DNA of 64,000 bases from CAZDDB01 sp963843285 (lineage in GTDB: Bacteria; Acidobacteriota; HRBIN11; JAKEFK01), in NCBI GenBank assembly GCA_963843285.1, contig CAWJJO010000003.1, positions 1 through 64,000 of the forward strand, written 5' to 3'. A program made the position numbers and the translations under genes. The notes beneath the pieces are model-generated. The model had not been told where the DNA came from and ran no database searches. It was given only the letters and a program-made list of their open reading frames with translations. Below are positions 1 to 8,321 of the stretch, one piece after another; positions within the stretch are counted from its first letter, which is position 1, and each line of letters begins with the position of its first letter.

Positions 1-1065
1 GCCAGGCTCCACCAGCAAGCCTTCGCTTTCGTCGTTCATCAAATCGACGACTCCGCCGATCTCTGTGGCGATACAGGGAAGTCCGCAGCTCATTGCTTCT
101 AGCAGGACATTTGGAGAACCTTCTTTCAGCGAAGGGAAGACAAATACGTCCGACGCCTGATAGAAATCGAGAGGAGACTGCGTCGGACCGTGAAATGTCA
201 CATTCTGCAATTCGAGGTCGCTGCTCAGTTTCTGCCAGGCTTGTTCTTCCGGCCCTGTCCCAACGATCCACAAAAATCCGGGCATAGATTTCTTCCATGC
301 GCGTAACAGGAAATCGACACCTTTGCGTTGTTCCAATCTGCCAAGAAAGAGAAAGACCGTCTGGCTGTCAGCGGAAAATTGCGCGCGGAGAGAGTTTCTG
401 CGATCGTGTGTCGCGATTCCAAATTTTGTGGTATCCACAAAATTTGAGATCGTATCGATTCTTGACTGCGGAATTCCGCAGGCTCGGATTTCTTCTTTCA
501 GCTCTTTGCTGATGGCAACAAACCGGGGAAACTTCAGCCAGCGTTGATAGATTCTGTGTTTCAGATCGTGACGGGCGAAGATTCTGGAAATATCTTCCTT
601 TGTCGCAGGTTTGAGCAGCGCAGTCAGTCCGGATCGTTTTGCAATTCGCGCGGCAAACAGGGTCAACCCTGTAATGCCATGACCATGGATGATCTGAAAC
701 GCTCTTCGTTTCTTCCAGAAGAATCCCAGAGTCGAAAATAGCAAGTTCCATCTTGACCGGGCGCCGCGCGCGGGAAAGCGGTAAATGAGAAAGCCGTTGC
801 GAAATTCTTTCGATGGGAAATCGCTTGTCTGATCGCTCAGGATCGTCACAAAATTTCCGGCGAGCGTAAGCGATCCGGCAAGTTGCAACGCCTGCTTTTC
901 GTATCCGCCCAATCGATCGAGCTGCGGGACAACCATCAGGATGGAAAGTCCGCTTTCTACGGGCATATGTAAAACAGGTCGAGACCTGATTCGGAAAAAC
1001 AACCAGAACAACTGCAGCAGTTTTTGGATCTTTTGCGAAAGAGATGTCGGTTGACCGTATTCCAT
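1..1065 (-). CDS. Glycosyltransferase family 4 (group 1), 3' end off the window
   Basis: The reverse strand reads for 355 codons without a stop and runs off the left edge, so the C-terminus is missing. The fold is GT-B. An N-terminal domain opens with the LGGYEKQALQLA loop, and the nucleotide-sugar domain contains FLFLGRLEQRKGVDFL and then FVFPSLKEGSPNVLLEAMSCG. In the latter, E315 and E323 form the EX7E donor-binding motif. It probably transfers an activated hexose to a surface glycan at the cytoplasmic membrane; donor and acceptor cannot be told. The chosen ATG overlaps the upstream stop as TGATG, which suggests translational coupling. An internal ATG at 966 would remove a 33-residue leader and is possible, since neither start has a clear Shine-Dalgarno. 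Confidence 0.85.
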   Translation of the reverse strand, partial: MEYGQPTSLSQKIQKLLQLFWLFFRIRSRPVLHMPVESGLSILMVVPQLDRLGGYEKQALQLAGSLTLAGNFVTILSDQTSDFPSKEFRNGFLIYRFPARGARSRWNLLFSTLGFFWKKRRAFQIIHGHGITGLTLFAARIAKRSGLTALLKPATKEDISRIFARHDLKHRIYQRWLKFPRFVAISKELKEEIRACGIPQSRIDTISNFVDTTKFGIATHDRRNSLRAQFSADSQTVFLFLGRLEQRKGVDFLLRAWKKSMPGFLWIVGTGPEEQAWQKLSSDLELQNVTFHGPTQSPLDFYQASDVFVFPSLKEGSPNVLLEAMSCGLPCIATEIGGVVDLMNDESEGLLVEPG

Positions 1066-2012
1066 CAGGAACGCGCCGGAAGAGTCGACTGATACCACTC
1101 GATCGTTTTCCGAAGACCATCCCGAAACGGGGTTTTTGCGCGCCAACCGAAAGATTCGAAAGCGCGCGTCGTATCGAGACAGCGGCGCGGTTGTCCGTCC
1201 GGTTTTGTCTTGTCCCATTCCACCTGACCTGAGTAGTTTGTCAGCTTGCAGATCATCGTCACCAGATCGCGGATACCGATTTCGTGCCCCGATCCGAGAT
1301 TGACCGGTTCCGGGGAATCATATTTCTCCGCCGCCTTGAGGATTGCTTCCGCCGCGTCTTCGACATACAAAAATTCGCGTGTCGCCGATCCGGTACCCCA
1401 CACCTCAATTACGGAGCGGTTTTCCTGTTTCGCTTCCACACACTTGCGGATCAGCGCGGGAATCACATGTGAGCTTTCCGGATCAAAATTATCGCGCGGA
1501 CCATAAAGGTTTACGGGAATCAAGTAGATTCCGGGGAAATCATATTCCTGCCTGTAACTTTGAATCTGGACAAGCAAGGCTTTCTTTGCTAGACCGTAAG
1601 GCGCATTGGTCTCCTCCGGATAACCGTTCCAGAGATCCTCTTCCCGGAACGGTACGGGAGTGAATTTGGGATAGGAGCATACTGTGCCGACGGAGACAAA
1701 CTTTTTTACATTGTGGATGCGCGCTGCTTCGATCATCTGGATCCCCATGATCGCGCTGTCATAGAAGAAGCGTCCGGGATGTTTTCGATTCGCGCCGATT
1801 CCACCAACCATGGCAGCCAGATGAATCACTACATCGGGTTGAGCCGTTTCGTAAACGCGGTTGACCTGCTCCTTTTCCCTGAGATCATACTTCCGGCTGC
1901 GCGGCACCGTCAGATTCCGGCAGCCCGATTCTCGAAGCCGCTCGACTACAAATGATCCGAGAAAGCCGCCTCCACCGGTGACTACAACACGTTTGTCGGT
2001 CCAAAAATTCAT
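1065..2012 (-). CDS. NAD(P)-dependent sugar epimerase/reductase, GDP-L-fucose synthase-like
   Basis: This is an extended short-chain dehydrogenase of 315 residues, close to the usual 310-320 for GDP-L-fucose synthase. The Rossmann motif GGGGFLG is at 13-19, the active-site YxxxK is Y139/K143, and a GTVCSYPK segment around 109-116 matches the GSSCIYP region of the enzyme, with Thr110 in place of the catalytic Ser. In the known pathway the enzyme epimerises and reduces GDP-4-keto-6-deoxymannose. The preceding enzyme (Gmd) is not in the window, so a related deoxysugar epimerase is possible. A GT4 gene follows with a one-base overlap, consistent with surface-polysaccharide synthesis. Confidence 0.78.
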   Translation of the reverse strand: MNFWTDKRVVVTGGGGFLGSFVVERLRESGCRNLTVPRSRKYDLREKEQVNRVYETAQPDVVIHLAAMVGGIGANRKHPGRFFYDSAIMGIQMIEAARIHNVKKFVSVGTVCSYPKFTPVPFREEDLWNGYPEETNAPYGLAKKALLVQIQSYRQEYDFPGIYLIPVNLYGPRDNFDPESSHVIPALIRKCVEAKQENRSVIEVWGTGSATREFLYVEDAAEAILKAAEKYDSPEPVNLGSGHEIGIRDLVTMICKLTNYSGQVEWDKTKPDGQPRRCLDTTRAFESFGWRAKTPFRDGLRKTIEWYQSTLPARS

Positions 2013-2057
2013 ACCGGCCTAGTTTAGCATGGTGTTCCGGATCAAGAGCCAGTGGAG

Positions 2058-2080
2058 CGCGGGGGGAGCTTCCACCCCGC
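2058..2080. repeat. GC-rich intergenic hairpin (family A-like)
   Basis: A perfect GC-rich stem (GCGGGG ... CCCCGC around a GGAGCTTCC core) lies in the 77-base gap between a GT2 gene and the fucose-synthase-like gene. It resembles the other GC-rich ggag-flanked hairpins of this window, though its core differs. It could act as an attenuator or terminator, but there is no U-tract. Confidence 0.6.
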
Positions 2081-2089
2081 AAGTCTTGT

Positions 2090-3106
2090 CTACCCATCGA
2101 TGATATTGTTTTCCAGCTTTCTACTTTCCAGCATCGAATGAATGTAGCGATGGATGTCCAGGTTGAACAGTCTTTTGCCCGAGATCTTATTCATGACGAC
2201 CTCGAATGTCTCCCTCGGATACCACAACAAACTGAACATCGCCAGCGGCGATTCTCTCAAAGTTCTGCCGATAAATTGCCTTTTATATACATATTGAAGC
2301 GCCCGCAAATCTCGATCGTCCAGATGCGGATTTAAGTGTCGTACGCTGTTAAATGCGGATTCCACCATGTCTATCAGTTTTCTACAAAAATCTGCGGTAT
2401 TGAAATACGGCTGACTCGTAGCTTGCGCGGGATGGTATCGCCAGGTTGCAAGGTATTTTGGAACATGAAGGATATCAGCTACCAGGGCGGCGCGCATTTC
2501 CCATTCAAAATCGGCAATCGACCCTAAATCATTTCGGAACAAACCGATCCGATCGAACAGGCTGCGCCGGATCAGCAACTGGGTGATGGAATGATATACG
2601 ACACTCCATCCTGCATGGACGAAGCCGTCATACGGTGCTTTTCTGATATGTTTCCGTTTCATCTTGTCGCCGTAAAAAAGCACTTTATCCAACTGATCCC
2701 ACAGCGCCGGAAGCGGCTTCCCCTCTTCATCAATCAGTGTCAAACAACAATGGGCAATATCACAGTGAGGATGCGATTCTAGTGCCTCTACCATGTACTC
2801 CAATAATTCGGGTGTCATCGTGTCGTCACTGGTGGCGACATATACGAATTGCCCGGTTGCCAACTCGATGCAATTGTTCCAGTTTGCGTACATTCCGTTT
2901 CTAGGCGCCTGCGAAATGCGCACTCTTTTTTCGGATGCAGCAATTTGCCGGAAGAAGTCCCAGGCCCCATCATCGGAATAGTTGTCTACGATGATTAGTT
3001 CCCAGTCTGTAAATGTTTGTTTGAAGATAGAATCCATTCTTTCTTCAAGATACTTTCTGTTGTTCAGATTGGGCAGTAGAATAGATACTTTGGGGGCAGG
3101 ACTCAT
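2090..3106 (-). CDS. Glycosyltransferase family 2
   Basis: This is a 338-residue GT-A glycosyltransferase. It opens with VSILLPNLNNRKYLEERMDS, followed by LIIVDNYSDDG (D41 in the nucleotide-binding strand). The DXD-like metal-binding SDD is at 93-95 in YVATSDDTMTPE. The C-terminal half (QFIGRTLRESPLAMFSLL onward) carries no motif I recognise. It has no obvious membrane span, so it is probably a cytoplasmic or peripheral enzyme adding one sugar to a lipid-linked oligosaccharide. Its ATG overlaps the stop of the upstream epimerase gene as ATGA, so the two are translationally coupled. Confidence 0.88.
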   Translation of the reverse strand: MSPAPKVSILLPNLNNRKYLEERMDSIFKQTFTDWELIIVDNYSDDGAWDFFRQIAASEKRVRISQAPRNGMYANWNNCIELATGQFVYVATSDDTMTPELLEYMVEALESHPHCDIAHCCLTLIDEEGKPLPALWDQLDKVLFYGDKMKRKHIRKAPYDGFVHAGWSVVYHSITQLLIRRSLFDRIGLFRNDLGSIADFEWEMRAALVADILHVPKYLATWRYHPAQATSQPYFNTADFCRKLIDMVESAFNSVRHLNPHLDDRDLRALQYVYKRQFIGRTLRESPLAMFSLLWYPRETFEVVMNKISGKRLFNLDIHRYIHSMLESRKLENNIIDG

Positions 3107-4155
3107 TGCTTCCGGTTTTGCCAGGACTGGTACAGCTCAGTCATGATGTCCATGAGGAGTTTTGTAATTCCCCACTGTGGATAGTGCGATTGCATCTTCC
3201 GAAGATCGCTGTAATAGCAGATGTGATCCCCTTCCCGGTGCTTCGCATCATATTTGTATTTCATCGGCTTGCCGGAGATCGATTCAATCATTTTGAATGC
3301 TTCCAGGATGGAGCAGGCATTCCCTTTCCCGCCGCCTAGATTGTAGACTTCCGCTGAGCGCGGTGACTCGATAAAATGATCGACAAAGCGCGCGACATCC
3401 AGCGAGTGAATGTTGTCCCTGACTTGCTTGCCGTTGTATCCGAATACTGTATATTCACGTTCTTCGAGGTGGCATTTTACGAGATAGCTCAAGAATCCAT
3501 GAAGCTCCACGCCCGCATGATTCGGGCCGGTCAGACAACCGCCCCGCAGACAACAGGTCAGCATTCCAAAATATCTCCCGTACTCCTGGACTAGAATATC
3601 GGCGGCTGCTTTCGAAGCTCCAAATAGAGAATGCTTCGATTGATCGATCGAAAGATCCTCCGGGATTCCGTTTTGATACAAAGAATCATCGTAATCCCAA
3701 CGTGTTTCGAGCTCTTTCATTGCGATCTTGTTGGGATTATCTCCGTAAACTTTATTGGTGGACATATGTACGAACGGAGATTCAGCGCAAAATCTTCTGG
3801 TTGCCTCGAGGAGATTGAGGGTTCCAACCGCATTGATATCAAAATCCTCAAAGGGAATGGAGGCTGCTTTATCATGACTCGGCTGCGATGCTGTGTGAAC
3901 GATGGCGTCCGGCCGGATCTCTTCAAACAGGCTCAAGACTCTTTGTCTGTCTCTGATATCCAGATCGTGCTGGACAATTCCGCGGATTTCGGAGTTCAGC
4001 TTCCTCCGCATCCAGCTTGTATCCCCCTGAGGTCCAAAGAATACAGCTCGTTGATTATTGTCGATGCCGTGAATCGCCCAATTCCTGTTTGCAAAAAAGA
4101 AACAAACTTCAGAACCGATCAGGCCGGAGGAGCCTGTGATGAGCATTGTCTTCAT
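3103..4155 (-). CDS. NAD-dependent epimerase, CDP-paratose/CDP-tyvelose 2-epimerase-like
   Basis: This extended SDR has 350 residues from the ATG at 4155 (MKTMLITGSSGLIG), which has AGG about 9 bases upstream; a longer frame adds seven residues. Visible motifs are the TGSSGLIG nucleotide loop, MSTNKVYGDNPNK (131-143) and HSLFGASKAAADILVQEYG (175 on). The CLRGGCLTGPNH segment and GEVYNLGGG-like end are typical of proteins annotated as CDP-paratose 2-epimerases. The residue aligning with the catalytic Tyr of YxxxK is Phe178, with Lys182 kept. The substrate is therefore uncertain. It lies in a glycosyltransferase cluster and overlaps the next GT2 gene by 4 bases. Confidence 0.72.
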   Translation of the reverse strand: MKTMLITGSSGLIGSEVCFFFANRNWAIHGIDNNQRAVFFGPQGDTSWMRRKLNSEIRGIVQHDLDIRDRQRVLSLFEEIRPDAIVHTASQPSHDKAASIPFEDFDINAVGTLNLLEATRRFCAESPFVHMSTNKVYGDNPNKIAMKELETRWDYDDSLYQNGIPEDLSIDQSKHSLFGASKAAADILVQEYGRYFGMLTCCLRGGCLTGPNHAGVELHGFLSYLVKCHLEEREYTVFGYNGKQVRDNIHSLDVARFVDHFIESPRSAEVYNLGGGKGNACSILEAFKMIESISGKPMKYKYDAKHREGDHICYYSDLRKMQSHYPQWGITKLLMDIMTELYQSWQNRKQ

Positions 4156-4207
4156 AATAAGCCTAGAAAAAGACAATACTGGAATGGTCGGATTTCGTCA
4201 AAGAGAT

Positions 4208-6226
4208 TCAATCTCTCGATTGGAGTCCGATCGCTTGCTGCAACGCCTCGCCTGACTGCCGAAATGAATCGGTAAGTCGCTGAATTTCGGCATCGACCTT
4301 TTTCGGATCGTTGGAGCGCGTCGCCCGTTTAAGAAGTGGCAGCCACTCTCCGACACAGCCTTCCGTGTCGGATGGCCCTTCCAGGACATTCTGCTTTCCG
4401 AACATGTTCCCGCCGGATTCATCGGGGAGCGGCGTAAACGACATCATCGCTTTCAATAGAAGTTGATTCAAGCGAACCGAATCTTCCGGAGAGATCCGCT
4501 TCGCATTCTCTTTTGCATTCTCAAAATTGGAAACGATCCGATCAAACTGGTCGATTTGTGTTGTAAGCGCTGCGAACCGTTCGCCTGATCCGCTCTCTGC
4601 CTGTTCCCTGGCGATCGACTCACGGACCTGCGCGCTGATGCCCGCAAAGTTGTACGGAAGTACAGTGTTGCCGGCGAATTGTGCGACATACAGAGTCAGG
4701 ATTTTTGCGAGTGTTGCCCGATACCGGTATCCCGGATCGCTGAACCGGTCCATCCAATTCAAATTGTCGTACAACGAATGGTACATCCCGTAGTAAGTTC
4801 CGAAAGATATTTGAGCTGTTGGGATTCCCGCAAGACCTGTGAACGGCGCCGTGTCATCACTGAAGCCGGGCAGATCCATTTCGCCTCGAATCTCCGAAAG
4901 TGGACGTCCCTGTTCCGGATCGTTGACTTGCTGCAAGGCGACTTCCAGCGGCGCTCGAAGGACAGGGGAGACGTATCCTTTGAAATGTTTTGAACGCACG
5001 GAATCGATATAAAAGTGCGCCGCAATTTGCGAGCGGATTTCCCGAAGATGTGCGTTGACCCACGAGGAAGACCCGATCAACCCGTATTCTTCTCCATCCC
5101 AGAAAACAAACGTGACATTTCGCTCCGGCTCCCAATTTTCTTTTTTGAATTGAGCCAGCGCTTCTGCCGTTTCCAGCACAACCGCTGTCCCCGATCCGGG
5201 ATCCGAAGCGCCGTAAACCCAGGCATCGTAATGATTCCCGACCAGAACAGAAGGTTCGGTTGGATTTCTTCCCGGCAGAGTGGCAAAGAGATTGCGAATC
5301 GTTCGTTGCTCGATGCGTCCACCAGTAATCATACGCGCCCGCACAGGCCCGGATCCAAGCGGGTACGAAACGCCGGGCATTGTGCCGCGCCACTCTTCCG
5401 GAGCGGGGAGTCCTTTCATGCGTTTGAAGATTTCCGACGCGTTGTGTTCCGATATCGGAATGGCCGGCACATGTGGCAATGTTTCGATTCCTGCAGCTTG
5501 CGCGGTTAGCGGATCCCCGGGATAGAGAAAATATTTCAACAGCGATCCGCGTTGGGCTGTCCATTCGTTCAAATGAGAACCTTCCGGATAAGCTTCCTTC
5601 TTCATTCCCTGGTCCCGCAGCTCCGGAAACAGCAGCAGGCCTGCAACTCCCGCTTCTTCTGCGGCAAGGTCCTTCATGCTTCGGCAGATCCCCTGAGCGC
5701 GCACCAGCGCAATCTTTCCGGCGATCTGAATCCCCTGCTTTTTCAGATACGCATAATCGCCACGCGCGCCGAAGTTCGCATAGATCACTTCCGATTCGAC
5801 GTTGCCATCGGGTGAATAAGCAAAGAACGGAAATTCCGATGCGGCTACACGCGTGTATGGATCTTCCTCCAGAAATTTTTCCGATAGATCCAGCTCTACC
5901 GTATCGGGTGATGTAAGAAACAGCTGAGGTTTTTGAGCCTCATAGAGATTCACCTGATGCTCATCCACGGAAACCTGCAGTCCCAATTCCGTTAACCTGC
6001 GGAGGATTGCGTCACCTACATTCCTGTTTTCAGCTGTCCCCGCTCGATGAGGAACGGAGCAGAACAATTTCATATGTTCTTCCATCCGCTTCGGGGAAAT
6101 GATGGAATCCAAACGTGAGCTGATCCGGTCCAACGGCTGGGCGCGATGGCGCTGAAGGACAAACAGACCTGCACAGAGAAGGGCAAGGGATGCAAACGCC
6201 AGGGAAAGATTACGCTTGCGGATCAC
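4208..6226 (-). CDS. M28 metallopeptidase, glutamate carboxypeptidase II-like (PA, peptidase and dimerisation domains)
   Basis: A single N-terminal membrane anchor (residues 8-24) is followed by a PA domain (about 130-270) and a zinc aminopeptidase domain. Predicted co-catalytic zinc ligands and base are H332 (GNHYDAW), D342 (SDPGSG), E379/E380 (WDGEEYG), D408 and H483 (YYGMYHSLYDN). A C-terminal helical transferrin-receptor-like dimerisation domain follows. The length (672) and order match the NAALADase family, which removes C-terminal glutamate or other residues from peptides outside the cytoplasm. Translation begins at GTG 6226, overlapping the purM stop by 4 bases, so it is likely co-transcribed with purM without an obvious functional link. 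Confidence 0.87.
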   Translation of the reverse strand: MIRKRNLSLAFASLALLCAGLFVLQRHRAQPLDRISSRLDSIISPKRMEEHMKLFCSVPHRAGTAENRNVGDAILRRLTELGLQVSVDEHQVNLYEAQKPQLFLTSPDTVELDLSEKFLEEDPYTRVAASEFPFFAYSPDGNVESEVIYANFGARGDYAYLKKQGIQIAGKIALVRAQGICRSMKDLAAEEAGVAGLLLFPELRDQGMKKEAYPEGSHLNEWTAQRGSLLKYFLYPGDPLTAQAAGIETLPHVPAIPISEHNASEIFKRMKGLPAPEEWRGTMPGVSYPLGSGPVRARMITGGRIEQRTIRNLFATLPGRNPTEPSVLVGNHYDAWVYGASDPGSGTAVVLETAEALAQFKKENWEPERNVTFVFWDGEEYGLIGSSSWVNAHLREIRSQIAAHFYIDSVRSKHFKGYVSPVLRAPLEVALQQVNDPEQGRPLSEIRGEMDLPGFSDDTAPFTGLAGIPTAQISFGTYYGMYHSLYDNLNWMDRFSDPGYRYRATLAKILTLYVAQFAGNTVLPYNFAGISAQVRESIAREQAESGSGERFAALTTQIDQFDRIVSNFENAKENAKRISPEDSVRLNQLLLKAMMSFTPLPDESGGNMFGKQNVLEGPSDTEGCVGEWLPLLKRATRSNDPKKVDAEIQRLTDSFRQSGEALQQAIGLQSRD

Positions 6227-7308
6227 TGCGCAACAAACTTTCCGGCTCTTCCGCGGATGCGGTATGGTCCCACCGTGATGGTGCGGTCCGACTCTCCAGT
6301 GACGAAACCGATCGGAACAGCCTCCTGTCCTGAAGCGCGCGCGATTCGCTGGATCGTTTGTATGTGTGCCGAATCGTCGGGAATGGCCAGAATAAATCCG
6401 ATTCCCATGTTAAAGACTCGAAACATTTCAGCAATAGAAACTTTGCCGGTTTGCTGAAGCAAATGAAAAATCGCGGGAAGCTCGGGCCAGGATTCGATCC
6501 GGTAACCGACCGCCGCAGCTGTGCGGGATAAATTGAACAGGCCATCGCCGGTAATGTGAAAAAGCGCTTTTACGGGAACTTGTTTCAAAATCTGCAATAC
6601 TTCTTTCACATAAATGCGGGTCGGTTGAAGCAATTCTTCGCCGATCGTTTTTTGTAGATCACTGTTGTAGTCATCGATCGTGAATTTTCCGATCTCAAAC
6701 AGGATTTTTCGCGCGAGAGTATAGCCGTTGCTGTGAAGACCGGTGCTGGGCAGCGCAATCAGTCGATCTCCGGGCTGCAGATCCTGCCCGATCAGAATTT
6801 TGTCCGGCGCCACGGTTCCAATCGCCGTTCCGACAATATCAAAGCTGACACCGTGATCCTTCTTCGCCAGCAGCTCAGCAACTTGCGCAAGCTCTCCTCC
6901 GGAAAGATTCACTCCTGCCATCTCGCAACCGGCGTATAGCCCTTCGGCTACTTCTTCGAGCAGCGCCGCGTTTGCTTCGCTGACCGCAATGTAATCAACC
7001 ATCGAAACGGGGGTGGCTCCCACGCACAGGAGATCGTTTACGTTCATCGCCACACAATCAATTCCCACCGTGTCGAACTTACCGGCCATTTCCGCTACCA
7101 GAAGTTTGGTGCCCACTCCATCGGTGGAAAATGCGATCCCGACAGGAAAACCGATGGGTGTGAGATCGATCACATTGGCGTAGTAACCGATCGGAAGAAG
7201 TGGTTTGCACGGATTCAGATCAAACGTACGGGTAACGTATTCGAGAAGCCGGCTCAGGCTACCTTCTTTTTTTCCGGCATCGACGCCGGCGCTCTTGTAA
7301 TCAACCAT
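6223..7308 (-). CDS. purM: Phosphoribosylformylglycinamidine cyclo-ligase (AIR synthase)
   Basis: PurM closes the imidazole ring of FGAM with ATP to give AIR, step five of purine synthesis, in the cytoplasm. The protein starts MVDYKSAGVDAGKKEG, the standard family N-terminus, and contains FSTDGVGTKLLVAEM, ALPSTGLHSNGYTLAR and HITGDGLFNL, with 361 residues as expected. An in-frame extension of 39 codons upstream has no family resemblance and runs into the preceding GT2 gene, so ATG 7308 is preferred. The gene follows GT2 by two bases and overlaps the M28 peptidase, so purM sits in an otherwise envelope-related string. Confidence 0.95.
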   Translation of the reverse strand: MVDYKSAGVDAGKKEGSLSRLLEYVTRTFDLNPCKPLLPIGYYANVIDLTPIGFPVGIAFSTDGVGTKLLVAEMAGKFDTVGIDCVAMNVNDLLCVGATPVSMVDYIAVSEANAALLEEVAEGLYAGCEMAGVNLSGGELAQVAELLAKKDHGVSFDIVGTAIGTVAPDKILIGQDLQPGDRLIALPSTGLHSNGYTLARKILFEIGKFTIDDYNSDLQKTIGEELLQPTRIYVKEVLQILKQVPVKALFHITGDGLFNLSRTAAAVGYRIESWPELPAIFHLLQQTGKVSIAEMFRVFNMGIGFILAIPDDSAHIQTIQRIARASGQEAVPIGFVTGESDRTITVGPYRIRGRAGKFVAQ

Positions 7309-7310
7309 GT

Positions 7311-8195
7311 TCAATGGATCGAAAAAATTCCTGATGACATCCCGAGGAAAAACTTGCTTTGCCGCGACCTTCCCGCAAAGAGAAGAGCTATGGAGCGGAG
7401 GAACAGGGCAACCGCAAGGGAGCATTTTAGCATGCTGGTCTGGAAGCGTGTAGGGTGATGTTTGTGAAAATACCGGATCAGACTTTCAAAGAAGTTGCGC
7501 TGCGAACGCTCCCAATCCTGACCGCTGCTTCCGCCGGCATCATGGATCATTTTTGCGTCAGCGCAGTAATAGACCTTCCAGCCTGATTCTTTGATCCTCT
7601 TGCAGAGATCAACCTCTTCCATATACAGGAAGAACCGTTCATCGAAAAGACCTACTTGCTCCAGCACGGACCTCCTGAACATCAACGCTGCTCCCATTGG
7701 TTGATCTGTTTCGACATTCTTGCCGTGCCGGTTCGCCTTCCACCTGTATTTTGAAGGGAAGAGATGATCGAGATAGGAAAAGTAGAGAAAGAGGCCCAAG
7801 ATTGTCGGAAACGAACGGCAAGAAGGTTGGATCCGTTCGTCCGGAAAGAGAAGTTGCGGCGCGGCGACTGCTGCGTCCTGGTGTGCCCGGAGGAACTCTT
7901 CCAGTGAATCGATCGAGTCTGGAAGCGCTCGAATGTCTGCATTTAGAATCAACACATGAGGCGTTGCAGACATCCGAATCCCTTGATTTGCGGCAGTGCC
8001 GAATCCGAGATTCACTTTGTTTTCCACGAGCTCGATCCCCGGAGTATCGGAAAGGATTTGCATCGATCGATCTGAAGAAGCATTGTCTATCACGATCGTC
8101 CTGCTCACGTCGGAATCCCGGATCGACTTCAGTAGAGCAGGTAGAAATTTTTCGCCGTTCCAGTTCACGATCACAACCGTAGTGTCTCGCGCCAT
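7311..8195 (-). CDS. Glycosyltransferase family 2, rhamnosyltransferase-like (WbbL type)
   Basis: This is a GT-A enzyme of 294 residues. VVIVNWNGEKFLPALL opens it, then TIVIDNASSDRS, LVENKVNLGFGTAANQGIR, LILNADI (the DXD equivalent) and the acceptor-side pattern DERFFLYMEEVDLCKRIKESG. These match dTDP-rhamnosyltransferases and related GT2 enzymes. A C-terminal segment CSLAVALFLRSIALLFAG may associate with the membrane. The ATG at 8195 gives the canonical start; a longer frame adds 20 residues of no family resemblance. It is the first gene of the minus-strand run and faces the ABC-exporter operon across a 126-base gap containing a hairpin pair. Confidence 0.87.
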   Translation of the reverse strand: MARDTTVVIVNWNGEKFLPALLKSIRDSDVSRTIVIDNASSDRSMQILSDTPGIELVENKVNLGFGTAANQGIRMSATPHVLILNADIRALPDSIDSLEEFLRAHQDAAVAAPQLLFPDERIQPSCRSFPTILGLFLYFSYLDHLFPSKYRWKANRHGKNVETDQPMGAALMFRRSVLEQVGLFDERFFLYMEEVDLCKRIKESGWKVYYCADAKMIHDAGGSSGQDWERSQRNFFESLIRYFHKHHPTRFQTSMLKCSLAVALFLRSIALLFAGRSRQSKFFLGMSSGIFSIH

Positions 8196-8218
8196 CTGGT
8201 CATTATAGATCCCAACTT

Positions 8219-8291
8219 GGAGTCGGCGGGCCTTCGTGCCCGCCGCTAAGGACAATCATCACTTGTTGCGGGCACGGAGGCCCGCAACTCC
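8219..8291. repeat. Family A palindromic repeat (paired GC hairpins flanked by ggagt/actcc)
   Basis: Two GC hairpins (GGCGGGCCTTCGTGCCCGCC and GCGGGCACGGAGGCCCGC) face each other inside an outer inverted pair ggagtcg / cgcaactcc. The same architecture recurs near 15416, 16147, 34503, 50787 and 61362. Here it sits between two divergent genes, so it cannot be a terminator for either; promoters must lie close to or within it. Confidence 0.8.
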
Positions 8292-8321
8292 AAACCGGTT
8301 TTCGGGGAGCAATGTTGTAGA

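Noticed and set aside
368..1120. A 250-codon minus-strand frame overlapping the GT4 gene
   Set aside because: It is out of register with the clear GT4 sequence and has no family motif.
3631..4275. A 214-codon plus-strand frame
   Set aside because: It is antisense to the epimerase gene, with no ribosome site or recognised motif.
4857..5564. A 235-codon minus-strand frame inside the M28 peptidase
   Set aside because: It is Arg/Ser-rich shadow sequence; the peptidase frame carries all zinc ligands.
8219..8291. Intrinsic terminator
   Set aside because: It lies between divergent genes and has no U-tract.
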